Below, in pieces: positions 24,723 to 32,688 of a DNA stretch of 46,007 bases; positions within the stretch are counted from its first letter, which is position 1; every line of letters begins with the position of its first letter. Source of the DNA: Spirochaetota bacterium (GTDB lineage: Bacteria > Spirochaetota > Spirochaetia > Treponematales > UBA12059); NCBI GenBank assembly GCA_029547205.1, contig JAKPPT010000151.1, forward strand, positions 1-46,007, given 5' to 3'. Under the pieces are notes generated by a model that was given only the letters and a program-made list of their open reading frames with translations, searched no databases and had not been told where the DNA came from. Made by a program: the position numbers and the translations under genes.

Positions 24723-24744
24723 GTGACCCTCCTTGAATAGCCTA

Positions 24745-24763
24745 TAAAGCGTTCCATGCTTTA
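24745..24763 (-). promoter_or_regulatory. Leader hairpin with AUGGA loop, upstream of flaB1
   Basis: On the minus strand TAAAGC and GCTTTA form a 6-bp stem around the loop ATGGAAC. The element sits nine bases before ATTCAAGGAGG, the ribosome binding site region. The same arrangement recurs before flaB2, so it looks like a translational control element, possibly for CsrA. Confidence 0.55.
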
Positions 24764-24836
24764 CGCCCATTGTGCATGACTGCGGATCCAGGACATTTGT
24801 GATGCCCCCTATCCTGACCGTTCAGTATCCGCACGA

Positions 24837-24904
24837 CGGGAAAGCTCAGCCTTTTGATTTGACTTGCTTTTTTCTAAAAAGCCTAAAAAAGCTTAGCTTT
24901 CCCG
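24837..24904 (-). promoter_or_regulatory. Long stem-loop in the flaB1 leader
   Basis: CGGGAAAGCTcAGC (24837-24850) pairs with 24891-24904 with one mismatch in 14 positions; the loop holds poly-T and poly-A tracts that can pair with each other. The minus-strand 5' arm (from 24904) can alternatively pair with CTCCCG just upstream (about 24914-24920), so two exclusive folds are possible. This occupies most of the leader between the promoter and the flaB1 hairpin. Confidence 0.5.
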
Positions 24905-24952
24905 CCTGCATGCACGGGAGGGTATTTGTCAAAGATCAAACGTTACACTGTA

Positions 24953-24981
24953 ACTATACTGTATTTCTCAGAATGTTGCAA
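24953..24981 (-). promoter_or_regulatory. Sigma-70-like promoter of flaB1
   Basis: On the minus strand TTGCAA (24981-24976), a 17-base spacer and TATAGT (24958-24953) predict a start near 24946. No good flagellar sigma-28 site was found for this copy, unlike flaB2. Confidence 0.5.
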
Positions 24982-24997
24982 GAAAAATTACAGATAA

Positions 24998-25018
24998 GCA
25001 GGCTGCATAGCAGCCTGC
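24998..25018 (-). terminator. Terminator of flaB2
   Basis: On the minus strand GCAGGCTG, loop CTATG and CAGCCTGC form an 8-bp GC-rich stem 11 bases after the flaB2 stop, followed by a T-rich stretch. It separates the two flagellin genes, which each have their own promoter. Confidence 0.75.
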
Positions 25019-25029
25019 TCCCTCGTTGT

Positions 25030-25890
25030 TTACTGCAACAGCTGCAGTACTGTCTGTGTTTTCTGGTTAGCCTGTGCAAGCATAGCAGAAGAAGCCTGAA
25101 CAAGAATTCGATTCTTTGTATACTCTACCATTTCGCTTGCCATATCAGCATCGCGGATGCGGCTTTCTGCTGCCTGCAGATTCTCTGCACCGATATCAAT
25201 GCCTTTAATTGCATGCTCGAGTCTGTTCTGGTATGCACCGAGATCTGCACGTTGCTTATTAATTTTCTTGAGTGATGCATCGAGTACACCAATTGACCGG
25301 TTGGCATTTTCCGGGGTTGAAAGCGACATGATCTCTTCACTTCCTACATTCCGAACGCCAAGAGCTTTTGAGGTCATAGTGCCGATAAATACACGCTCGC
25401 GCTGATCCATGTTAGCACCAATATGGAACCACATCGATGAAGTAATGATGTTGTCTCCATTTTCACGTGCAAAGCGGCCGGTTAAGAGGTTCATGCCGTT
25501 GAACTGAGCATGGCTTGCAATGCGGTCAATTTCATCAACCAGCTGAGAAACTTCAACCTGGATCTGCATGCGGTCTTCATTGGTGTAGATACCGTTCGAT
25601 GCTTGGATCGCAAGCTCGCGAAGACGCTGAAGAATGTCCTGAGATTCCTGCAGATAGCCTTCGGAAGTCTGAATGAGTGAAATACCGTTAGCAGCATTCT
25701 TTGATGCCTGGTTCAAGCCGCGAATCTGAGAACGCATTTTCTCGGATACAGCGAGACCGGAAGCATCATCACCAGCACGGTTGATTCTGAGGCCGGATGA
25801 GAGTTTTTCCATGTTTTTTTCAACATTGAGGTTGTTGATGCCAACATTGCGGTTTGCAAACATGGCACTGAGGTTGTGGTTAATAATCAT
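25030..25890 (-). CDS. flaB: Flagellin, FlaB type (upstream copy)
   Basis: A 286-residue core flagellin, the exact length of many treponemal FlaB proteins. It begins [17 protein letters not shown], with [26 protein letters not shown] and a C-terminal [23 protein letters not shown]. The start at 25890 follows AAGGAGG. Compared with flaB1 it has a short insertion in the middle ([25 protein letters not shown]). It is preceded by a near-perfect sigma-28 promoter and a leader of about 230 bases with several hairpins. Confidence 0.96.
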   Translation of the reverse strand: MIINHNLSAMFANRNVGINNLNVEKNMEKLSSGLRINRAGDDASGLAVSEKMRSQIRGLNQASKNAANGISLIQTSEGYLQESQDILQRLRELAIQASNGIYTNEDRMQIQVEVSQLVDEIDRIASHAQFNGMNLLTGRFARENGDNIITSSMWFHIGANMDQRERVFIGTMTSKALGVRNVGSEEIMSLSTPENANRSIGVLDASLKKINKQRADLGAYQNRLEHAIKGIDIGAENLQAAESRIRDADMASEMVEYTKNRILVQASSAMLAQANQKTQTVLQLLQ

Positions 25891-25909
25891 ATATTCCTCC
25901 TTGAATGTA

Positions 25910-25931
25910 CGCAGTTCCTCCATGAACTGCG
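25910..25931 (-). promoter_or_regulatory. Leader hairpin with AUGGA loop, upstream of flaB2
   Basis: An 8-bp perfect stem (arms 25910-25917 and 25924-25931) closes the loop ATGGAG on the minus strand. It lies four bases before ATTCAAGGAGG, which contains the ribosome binding site. The placement and loop match the hairpin before flaB1 although the stem sequences are unrelated, which suggests selection on structure. Confidence 0.62.
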
Positions 25932-26127
25932 GGATTACCAGATAAATAAGCAGGCAGTGTTGTAAACAACACCATTATGAGGCGCAAAGACCTGTTACAG
26001 GGTAACAAATCTCGTTGCCCGAGCTTTTTTATTTAAGTTCGTAACCTCCTTTCCGATACTGATATAAGAAAAGCAAAATTCTGTCTGTTCAGGTTTATCT
26101 CCTGAAAACAGTCTGCTTTACTTATTC
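25932..26127 (-). other. Structured 5' leader of flaB2 without a gene
   Basis: This stretch is transcribed from the sigma-28 promoter but holds no supported gene. Visible elements are a GTGTTG/CAACAC hairpin (25957-25972), a TGTTAC/GTAACA hairpin (about 25993-26007), and an unused strong Shine-Dalgarno AAAGGAGGT near 26043-26051 that contains AAGGA and has no start codon at suitable spacing. A further hairpin with CTGTT/AACAG arms lies at about 26084-26112. Confidence 0.5.
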
Positions 26128-26155
26128 ATATCGGCATGTATCCTTAAAAACTTTA
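26128..26155 (-). promoter_or_regulatory. Flagellar sigma-28 (FliA) promoter of flaB2
   Basis: On the minus strand TAAAGTTT (26155-26148) and GCCGATAT (26135-26128) match the sigma-28 consensus TAAA-N15-GCCGATAA closely, with a spacing of 16. It predicts a start near 26121 and a leader of about 230 bases. Confidence 0.82.
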
Positions 26156-26223
26156 GTACTAAAATTGTCTCTGCAAGCTAATTTTGCTGGCATTTTTTTG
26201 AAACATGATTTACACTGATAACC

Positions 26224-27147
26224 ATGAAAACAGAAGAACTTACCTTTACTGCCTCTGATGGCAAAGCAATTCACGTATATCACTGGGCTCCTACCGGGAA
26301 ACCTACATCGGTGCTGATGATTGCACATGGAATGGCTGAACATGCTGCACGCTATGCACGGCTTGCTGAAGTGTTGACTGCGAGTGGCATTGATGTGTGG
26401 GCAGAAGACCATCGTGGTCATGGAAAAACCGCTCAGGAAGGCGAATTAGGCTGGCTTGCTGATAAAGATGGTTTCCGAAGAGTCATTGAAGATCTCCATG
26501 AACTGTCGCTCTTTATAAAGCAGAAAAATCCAGGATTGCCGCTGTTTTTGTTGGGTCATTCATGGGGTTCGTTTCTCTCACAGGGATACATTGCACTATA
26601 TGGCAATGAACTAAAAGGCTGTATTTTATCCGGTACAGCAGGTAATGGTGGACCAATAGTAGCAGTAGGAAGAATACTAGCTAATCTTGGTTGCTTTTTT
26701 ATTGGGCAAAAAAAGAAAACTCCGCTTATGGATTCTATGAGCTTTGGAGCTTTTAATAAGGAATTTCAGCCTGTAAGAACGAAATTTGACTGGCTGTCAC
26801 GGGATCCTGTGGAAGTAGATAAATATGTGAATGATCCATTCTGTGGTTTTGTTTGTACGTTTGGTTTTTTCAGGGATCTCTTAGGCGGTCTCATGTGGAT
26901 ACATAACCCAAAAACCATGCAAGCGATACCAAAAAATCTACCTATTTATATGTTTGCTGGTTCTAAAGATCCTGTAGGGGGAGCAACAGGTTCCTTTGAT
27001 CAGCTTTACAATGCATATACAGAGCTCAATATTGCCGATGTGACTAAAAAACTGTATCCCGATGCAAGACATGAAACACTTAATGAAACAAATCGAGATG
27101 AAGTAATGCAGGATATTTTGAAGTGGCTTAAGGCGCATGGAGCGTAA
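26224..27147 (+). CDS. Alpha/beta hydrolase, serine aminopeptidase S33 / monoacylglycerol lipase-like
   Basis: A 307-residue cytoplasmic hydrolase. The oxyanion region HGMAEHAARYARLAEVL, the EDHRGHGKT segment, the nucleophile elbow GHSWGS (Ser113), the Asp in GSKDPVGG (about 249) and the His in ARHETLNE (about 283) complete the triad. This pattern is shared by monoacylglycerol lipases and lysophospholipases; the natural substrate is unknown. No Shine-Dalgarno precedes the ATG, and a TACACT box at 26211-26216 would place the transcript start next to the ATG. It is divergent from flaB2. Confidence 0.88.
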   Translation: MKTEELTFTASDGKAIHVYHWAPTGKPTSVLMIAHGMAEHAARYARLAEVLTASGIDVWAEDHRGHGKTAQEGELGWLADKDGFRRVIEDLHELSLFIKQKNPGLPLFLLGHSWGSFLSQGYIALYGNELKGCILSGTAGNGGPIVAVGRILANLGCFFIGQKKKTPLMDSMSFGAFNKEFQPVRTKFDWLSRDPVEVDKYVNDPFCGFVCTFGFFRDLLGGLMWIHNPKTMQAIPKNLPIYMFAGSKDPVGGATGSFDQLYNAYTELNIADVTKKLYPDARHETLNETNRDEVMQDILKWLKAHGA

Positions 27148-27181
27148 ACGTACAGGATATTGTATTGTAATCTGTAGTAAT

Positions 27182-27218
27182 AAACAAAGCCGGAAACAAT
27201 AACTGCCGGCTTTGTTTA
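27182..27218 (+). terminator. Terminator after the alpha/beta hydrolase gene
   Basis: AAACAAAGCCGG (27182-27193) and its complement (27206-27217) form a 12-bp stem around a 12-base loop. The T-rich 3' arm and the following TATTTG complete an intrinsic terminator 34 bases after the stop. Confidence 0.82.
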
Positions 27219-27309
27219 TTTGTCTGGCTTGTAGCCCGAGCTTGTAATTGATAGTATTGTGTTTTATACTCAGGTTGCATTTTATTGTTTAAGAGGTGTA
27301 CATCGGTCT

Positions 27310-28395
27310 GTGTTGGTTCGATATTTAAAAGGTGCGCATAATTCAAGAAAAGCGCTTATATATACAAAACATGAGCATAAAATAGCGCGCACAGTGTTTG
27401 ATACACAAGCTCTCGACATAATTAGAAGGCTCCGCTCAGCTGGATATGAGGCTTATATTGTCGGTGGCGCGATACGTGATGTCATGCTTGGGCGAAAACC
27501 TAAAGATATCGATATAGTAACCAGTGCGCATCCGCAAGAAGTAAGAAAGCTGTTTTTTAAAAGCCGAATTATAGGGAATCGTTTCAAACTTGTACATGTG
27601 TATAGCGGTGCATCATACTATGAGGTTGCCACATTTCGGGCTGAATCGGAAAACAGCAATGAATTTGGAACGCTTGCAGAAGACGTTATGCGGCGTGATT
27701 TTACAATGAATGCACTCTATTATAATCCTTTCAGTGAAGAGTTAATAGATTTTATTCACGGGTTTGATGATATACGAAAAAAAGTTATTAAACCGATTAT
27801 TCCTCTCGAAGTAATTTTTTCAGAAGATCCGGTAAGAATGCTTCGTGCTGTAAAATATGCTGCAGTTTTTAATTTACATATACCTATGCCAATTAAAAAG
27901 ATGATAATTCAGCAAGCATCACTGCTCACTTCAATTTCTGCAAGCAGATTGAGTGAGGAATTCCTGAAAATAATTAAAAGCGGCAGTTCTTATCAATGTT
28001 TTAGTGCTTTTGAAAGCTATCATTTGCTTGAATATTTTGTGCCTTCATTTCATGAAATATTGAATAATTCACAATTTAGCGATGCTTTTACTAATGATTT
28101 AAAAGCACTGGATTCGTATATTCAAAATTCTCAAGATAAGACGCTGGATATTTTATTTCGATATCTGCTCAAGACTGTTATAGAGATATCACTTTCGCGT
28201 TCAGGGCTTGCTTCTACGAGAGAAGTGCACCTACATGTGTATCCTGTTGTACGAGAGTTCTTAAAACCACTTACGCTTCCAAGATTGGGCATTGAAAATG
28301 CAATAAGTTATTATTCTGGGAAACCGGAAAGAGCAATAACAAAAAAGCAGCTTTTAAAAGCAAAACGACCAGTCATGCGCCGCACACCATCTTGA
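27310..28395 (+). CDS. pcnB: Poly(A) polymerase / tRNA nucleotidyltransferase family protein, PcnB-like
   Basis: A class II nucleotidyltransferase of about 361 residues. The head domain has YIVGGAIRDVMLGRKPKDIDIVT, with the GG-x-x-RD flexible loop and the two metal-binding Asp (DID), followed by IGNRFKLVHV, the form typical of bacterial PcnB rather than CCA enzymes, then RRDFTMNALYYN and SEDPVRMLRAVKYA for base and RNA contacts. It should add A residues to RNA 3' ends or repair CCA. The start is uncertain: GTG at 27259, GTG at 27310 and TTG at 27313 are all in frame. 27310 was preferred because the family-like sequence begins there. Confidence 0.83.
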   Translation: MLVRYLKGAHNSRKALIYTKHEHKIARTVFDTQALDIIRRLRSAGYEAYIVGGAIRDVMLGRKPKDIDIVTSAHPQEVRKLFFKSRIIGNRFKLVHVYSGASYYEVATFRAESENSNEFGTLAEDVMRRDFTMNALYYNPFSEELIDFIHGFDDIRKKVIKPIIPLEVIFSEDPVRMLRAVKYAAVFNLHIPMPIKKMIIQQASLLTSISASRLSEEFLKIIKSGSSYQCFSAFESYHLLEYFVPSFHEILNNSQFSDAFTNDLKALDSYIQNSQDKTLDILFRYLLKTVIEISLSRSGLASTREVHLHVYPVVREFLKPLTLPRLGIENAISYYSGKPERAITKKQLLKAKRPVMRRTPS

Positions 28396-28420
28396 CATCA
28401 TTCATAATATAAATAATTAT

Positions 28421-29131
28421 GTGCCTGTGATTCCAGAAAAACTTGAAGAACTTTCGATAGAGGCTCTCTATACGCTGGCTGAAAAAATGGGACTCGGACT
28501 TCCACCCGATCTTGATAAGTTTATTGTTATCGGCGAGATTTTAGATGCGTATCTCGAGGACTCTATGGAGAGGAAAATTGCAACTACTGTGGCAATTCAC
28601 GTTGAAGAAAAAAAGTTTTCCGGTTCAGAGTTGGATGAGATTGAAGCTTCCCTAGTTGCGGCTCCCTCAACAATTGCACGGTATAATGAGACAGTTATCC
28701 ATCTCATTGTAAAGGACTCTGGCTGGGCTTTCGTTTTCTGGGATATCAGTGACGATGATTTTAATAAGTATGGACTGGGAGAACAAATGAACGGGCTTGC
28801 TCTCCATGTTCAAAAAATCGATTTATCAACCAAAAAGGTTCTTACCTCGTTTGATGTTGCTGTTTCTTTGCAAGATAATTCCTGGTATATCAATTTGCCT
28901 GATCCCGATAGTGATTATCGTGTGCAGCTTATGGCTGTCTCAGATGCTGGAAAAGTCGAAATTTGTCATTCTGGCATAGTACATACGCCGCGTGCCTGGT
29001 ATGCTTCAACTGAAGAACTTTTCGAAGCAATACATCCGAAACTGTATGAGCTTTCCGGAGCAGAATCCTTAAATCTTTATATGATGCAGGATTACCATCC
29101 ATCGCGCATCATGCCAAAAATCGATGATTAA
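28421..29131 (+). CDS. DUF4912 domain protein
   Basis: A 236-residue soluble protein. The N-terminal part (LSIEALYTLAEKMGLGLPPDLDK) resembles a small SAP-like or Rho-N-like helical region. The central and C-terminal part matches DUF4912, with VIHLIVKDSGWAFVFWDIS and SWYINLPDPDSDYRVQLM, an Ig-like fold of unknown function often found next to GH57 genes. It uses a GTG start; 28421 and 28427 are both in frame and neither has a Shine-Dalgarno. A TTGACA at 28392-28397 overlapping the pcnB stop and AATTAT at 28415-28420 would start a transcript at about 28427. The GH57 gene follows after 27 bases. Confidence 0.8.
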   Translation: MPVIPEKLEELSIEALYTLAEKMGLGLPPDLDKFIVIGEILDAYLEDSMERKIATTVAIHVEEKKFSGSELDEIEASLVAAPSTIARYNETVIHLIVKDSGWAFVFWDISDDDFNKYGLGEQMNGLALHVQKIDLSTKKVLTSFDVAVSLQDNSWYINLPDPDSDYRVQLMAVSDAGKVEICHSGIVHTPRAWYASTEELFEAIHPKLYELSGAESLNLYMMQDYHPSRIMPKIDD

Positions 29132-29158
29132 CATCTACGTGTAGCTGCAGGAGTTTTT

Positions 29159-30748
29159 ATGATCAACGGAAGTACTGCTATTGTGTTAAATGCGCATTTG
29201 CCTTTTGTACGTCAGCCTGATTACTGCAGTTTCATAGAAGAACGCTGGCTTTTCGAAGCTCTCTCAGAAACATATCTTCCTTTACTACGCATGTTTTCCC
29301 ATCTCGATGCTGATCATGTTCCATGGAAATTAACCATGGCATTCTCTCCAACACTCTTAACCATGTTTTCGGATGAGCTTATTCAATCACGGTATATTGC
29401 ATGGCTTAATAAACAGATAGAACTTGGGAAAAAAGAACAGGAACGAACTCAACATACTACTGAACTGCATAACCTTGCAGTGATGTACACTGAATTGTAT
29501 GAGCGTGCACTCGATGATTTTGCTGTTTTATATGGTAAAAATATCATCTCTGCTTTTGATTATTACTATAAAAAAGGAAGACTCGAACTCATGGTTGGTG
29601 CTGCAACAGGGGCTTTTCTTCCTTTATATAAGCAGTATCAATCAGCTATTAATGCGCAGGTTGAAGCTGCAATACAGGTGTTTCGTTCGGTATTTTCAAT
29701 GATTCCCAATGGATTCTGGGTGCCACATTTAGGATGGTATCCGGAACTTGATAAAGTTCTCTCATCATATAGCTTTGATTATACTATAGTAACTGCACGT
29801 TCGGGTTTAACAGGTAAACCTCCTGCGCGATTTACAACATATATCCCTGGAAAAACAAAACATGGTCTTATTACTTTTTTCCGCGATATTGAAGCAACCG
29901 ATTCTGTCTGGTCTGAAAAGACAGGCTATCCTTCTGATTATGTTTATAGAGATTTCTATAAGGATATAGGGTTTGACCTTCCGCTTGATTATATAGAACC
30001 ATTTATTGATACTAATCAAGTACGAACATTTACAGGATTTAAGTATTATGCAATTACCGGCCAGGATGATGGTGAAAAGCAGATATATGTACCTGAAAAA
30101 GCAAAAGCAAAAGTAATCGAACATGCAGAAAATTTCCTCTATAACCAGAATAGAAAATTGCGCAAGGCATCGGAAATATTGCAAAAGCCTGCACTTATTG
30201 TTGCTCCATTTGATGCAGAATTATTTGGACACTGGTGGTTTGAAGGTATTGATTGGCTGGAAGCTCTCTTTAGATCAGCCCAGACAACTACAGAACTTGG
30301 ATTTGTCAATCTTAATGATGTAATTAAAAAGAAACCGGAGACGCAGGAATGCAATCCAGAATATGCATCCTGGTCTGCAGAAGGTTATGCGGAACCATGG
30401 CTTAATAAAACAAATGATTGGATTTACAGGCATGTCTATAAGCTCATTGAACGAATGGTTGAACTATCAGAACGTTTTCCCGATGAACATGCGCTCCGTG
30501 AACGGGTGCTCAATCAGGCAGCCCGAGAAGTACTCCTTGCCATGGCAGCGGATTGGCCATTTCTCATGTATACCGGGAAATCAGCTTCTTTTGCAAGGAA
30601 GCAAATAGAGGATGCTGTTATGAATTTTTCGCATATTTATGAAATGATTTGTGCTAACACGGTAGGAACGGAGTGGGTTACAAGACTTGAACGGAAAAAT
30701 AATATATTCCCAGAAATAAATTATAGAATTTTTCAGAGGAAACGCTAA
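29159..30748 (+). CDS. GH57 family protein (branching-enzyme-like) with His in place of the nucleophile Glu
   Basis: A 529-residue protein of the GH57/DUF1957 type that includes alpha-1,4-glucan branching enzymes. The N-terminal VLNAHLPFVR carries the family His. The acid/base region is intact (APFDAELFGHWWFEG, Asp352), and the C-terminal helical domain contains MAADWPFLMYTG, typical of this group. The nucleophile region, normally W-x-P-E, reads GFWVPHLGWYP with His190 where characterised enzymes have Glu. It may be a glycan-binding non-enzyme or use another residue. It sits between the DUF4912 gene and a lipoprotein gene that starts on the base after its stop. GGAG is present upstream of the ATG. 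Confidence 0.9.
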   Translation: MINGSTAIVLNAHLPFVRQPDYCSFIEERWLFEALSETYLPLLRMFSHLDADHVPWKLTMAFSPTLLTMFSDELIQSRYIAWLNKQIELGKKEQERTQHTTELHNLAVMYTELYERALDDFAVLYGKNIISAFDYYYKKGRLELMVGAATGAFLPLYKQYQSAINAQVEAAIQVFRSVFSMIPNGFWVPHLGWYPELDKVLSSYSFDYTIVTARSGLTGKPPARFTTYIPGKTKHGLITFFRDIEATDSVWSEKTGYPSDYVYRDFYKDIGFDLPLDYIEPFIDTNQVRTFTGFKYYAITGQDDGEKQIYVPEKAKAKVIEHAENFLYNQNRKLRKASEILQKPALIVAPFDAELFGHWWFEGIDWLEALFRSAQTTTELGFVNLNDVIKKKPETQECNPEYASWSAEGYAEPWLNKTNDWIYRHVYKLIERMVELSERFPDEHALRERVLNQAAREVLLAMAADWPFLMYTGKSASFARKQIEDAVMNFSHIYEMICANTVGTEWVTRLERKNNIFPEINYRIFQRKR

Positions 30749-31297
30749 ATGAAAGTAGCGATGACAAAAAATTTATTTTTCATTTTATTTTGTATTACAG
30801 CTTGTTTTATTAGTGTAACGAGCTGTGCTGGTAAAATGAACAACCAGAACTCAAACAGTGATGTTGGAATGATAAAACCATACCAGAATAACTGGAGTGT
30901 GAGAATTATACTGAATAATCCAGGAACACGTTCAGAAGGACGGACATTTAGTCTCTATTATAAAAAAGTTCTCATTCCATATGTGTTTGAAACTATCTAT
31001 GCTGGAGGCCAGGGGTTTAGATTTAGAAAAAAGATAAACCTCTGGGATAGCGCTGGATATGTTCCTGCTGATGATGTCATGATAGAACTAGCTCAGGAAA
31101 CTATAACAGCTGCTGAACTATCTCAGGGGTGGTATAACTCATCGGCATGGAAAAAGAATACGCCTCCACACTGGTGTCTCGTTACACGCGATGCTATTAG
31201 CGCTGTTGTTGACCCGCTTAAACTAAAGGATTTTATCTCGCAACATCAATGGAAGGAATACTCATTATATAATATTGAGTTACCTGTGCAGCCTTAA
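30749..31297 (+). CDS. Lipoprotein of unknown function
   Basis: A 182-residue predicted lipoprotein: basic start, long hydrophobic core and lipobox V-T-S-C (Cys26). I do not recognise the mature part, which has short beta-like stretches (SVRIILNNPG, FSLYYKKVLIPYVFETIY) and a Trp-rich second half. The ATG follows the GH57 stop directly with GAGGAAA upstream, so it is co-expressed with the GH57 and DUF4912 genes and could be their envelope partner. Confidence 0.72.
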   Translation: MKVAMTKNLFFILFCITACFISVTSCAGKMNNQNSNSDVGMIKPYQNNWSVRIILNNPGTRSEGRTFSLYYKKVLIPYVFETIYAGGQGFRFRKKINLWDSAGYVPADDVMIELAQETITAAELSQGWYNSSAWKKNTPPHWCLVTRDAISAVVDPLKLKDFISQHQWKEYSLYNIELPVQP

Positions 31298-31535
31298 TTT
31301 TCATTTATAGAAAAATTATTTATTTTGTAAAAATATATTTAATTGAAAAAAATTAAATTGCAAAAATGCTTGACAATTATTTTTTTTATTATTTAGCCGC
31401 ATGCAATTTTGAAACTTCCTATGTAAATACTGTAGTGAGAAATGTAAGTATGTTCTTCTCAAGTGCTCACACTTCATAGCGTTAACGACTCATACTGGTA
31501 CATTTTCTCTATATGGTTTATATCGAGAGGTTTGT
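31298..31535 (+). other. AT-rich intergenic region before the export cassette
   Basis: No gene is seen here. A TTTAATT/AATTAAA hairpin (31338-31357) could weakly end the upstream transcript. A perfect TTGACA at 31370-31375 lacks a matching -10 box; a second candidate is TTGAAA near 31409 with TGTAGT 16 bases later. The cassette's first gene has AGAGG upstream of its ATG. Confidence 0.4.
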
Positions 31536-32204
31536 ATGAAAAAAGTGTATTGTATGGTGGGGTTTTTCCTGCTGGTTTCCTGTTCATACAGTAATCAAAA
31601 ACAGCTTGAACAGTATGCAAAAGCGTATGATTCGTACATACATGGCAATTTAGCTGATCCCGTTCTGGAATCATATATACACGATCCCGGCGATTTTGTT
31701 CCTGGTCTCATTCTAAAGGGGAAGGTTTACTTTATAAAAGGAGATTTTTCATCAGCAGAAAAAGCATTTGAAAGAGCATTAGCTTTAAGACCATCTTCAA
31801 TTGAAGGAAAAATATGGTACGCAAGAACATTGTATTATAAAAGTTTTACATATAACGAAAAAAATTTGGAGAAAGTAATAAGTAAAATTCATTCCATTCT
31901 TGTTGATGTTCTCTCTGATAACCCTGATTCTATAAATGCACATGCACTGCTTGCAATGATTGCAAAAGATAAAAAAGAATACGATTTACAAATCGAACAT
32001 CTTACTAGAATTATTCAGTACTCTGATGAGCTTGCATATGCTTTATTGGAACGGGCACGTGCTTTCTGGATTCAAAATAAAATAGAAAGCGCTCAAAAGG
32101 ATTTAACGCTTGCTCTGGCACTTTCACAAAACAACGCAGGCATACAGAGTGCAATAAGAGAAATTCTTTCCAGAATAGAAAAACAGGGGGAAAAGAATGA
32201 ATAA
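31536..32204 (+). CDS. TPR-repeat lipoprotein
   Basis: A 222-residue lipoprotein with lipobox L-V-S-C (Cys16). The mature part is built of tetratricopeptide-like helices: LILKGKVYFIKGDFSSAEKAFERALALRPSS is a clear TPR, followed by weaker repeats around NAHALLAMIAKDKKEYDLQIEHLTRII and ALLERARAFWIQNKIESAQKDLTLALAL. TPR lipoproteins usually organise envelope complexes. It is the first gene of the cassette and overlaps the next by eight bases. Confidence 0.78.
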   Translation: MKKVYCMVGFFLLVSCSYSNQKQLEQYAKAYDSYIHGNLADPVLESYIHDPGDFVPGLILKGKVYFIKGDFSSAEKAFERALALRPSSIEGKIWYARTLYYKSFTYNEKNLEKVISKIHSILVDVLSDNPDSINAHALLAMIAKDKKEYDLQIEHLTRIIQYSDELAYALLERARAFWIQNKIESAQKDLTLALALSQNNAGIQSAIREILSRIEKQGEKNE

Positions 32205-32679
32205 AAAGTTACCTATGCTAATAAGTATTGCCTGTATAATTTGCTCCTGCACAGGAATACCAAATGCTCGTAGTGATTTTACCTGTTCGGAAAAACTCAA
32301 TAAATACTATACGTTTTGTGTTCAAACAGTACACGCTACTGGAGCAAACCTGGATGATTCTTTTCCGGAATATGCAGGAAGAATGTTAGTGATGAGACTC
32401 AGAAAAACGGGGCTAAACGTTATATACAAACAGGAATTATTCCCAACAGATTTTACTTACTATCTTGAGATGAGAGTATATGAACATGAGTTTATGAAAA
32501 ACCTTTCAATAAATTATTCAAGTTACATGGAAGTAAGTATAAAAGATATAACAGGAAAAGAATTGGCAATTGTGTCCTCAAAAGTTGATTCACCTCTAAG
32601 TGCAGCCCATGCTGACTGTCTCAATGCGTTAATTTCAGCATGTGTAAATAGTATAATCAATATGGTGATCAATAAATAG
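32197..32679 (+). CDS. Small lipoprotein of unknown function
   Basis: A 160-residue predicted lipoprotein with lipobox I-C-S-C (Cys18). The mature domain alternates strands and helices (YAGRMLVMRLRKTGLNVIYK, TDFTYYLEMRVYEHEF, YMEVSIKDITGKELAIVSS), a pattern like small periplasmic assembly lipoproteins, but I cannot name a family. It overlaps the TPR gene by eight bases and precedes tolC by nine. Confidence 0.7.
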   Translation: MNKKLPMLISIACIICSCTGIPNARSDFTCSEKLNKYYTFCVQTVHATGANLDDSFPEYAGRMLVMRLRKTGLNVIYKQELFPTDFTYYLEMRVYEHEFMKNLSINYSSYMEVSIKDITGKELAIVSSKVDSPLSAAHADCLNALISACVNSIINMVINK

Positions 32680-32688
32680 TTAGATGTT

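Noticed and set aside
24838-24904. Stem-loop in the flaB1 leader considered as a cut-and-paste element or CRISPR repeat
   Set aside because: There is a single copy with no target duplications, no transposase gene and no repeated spacers.
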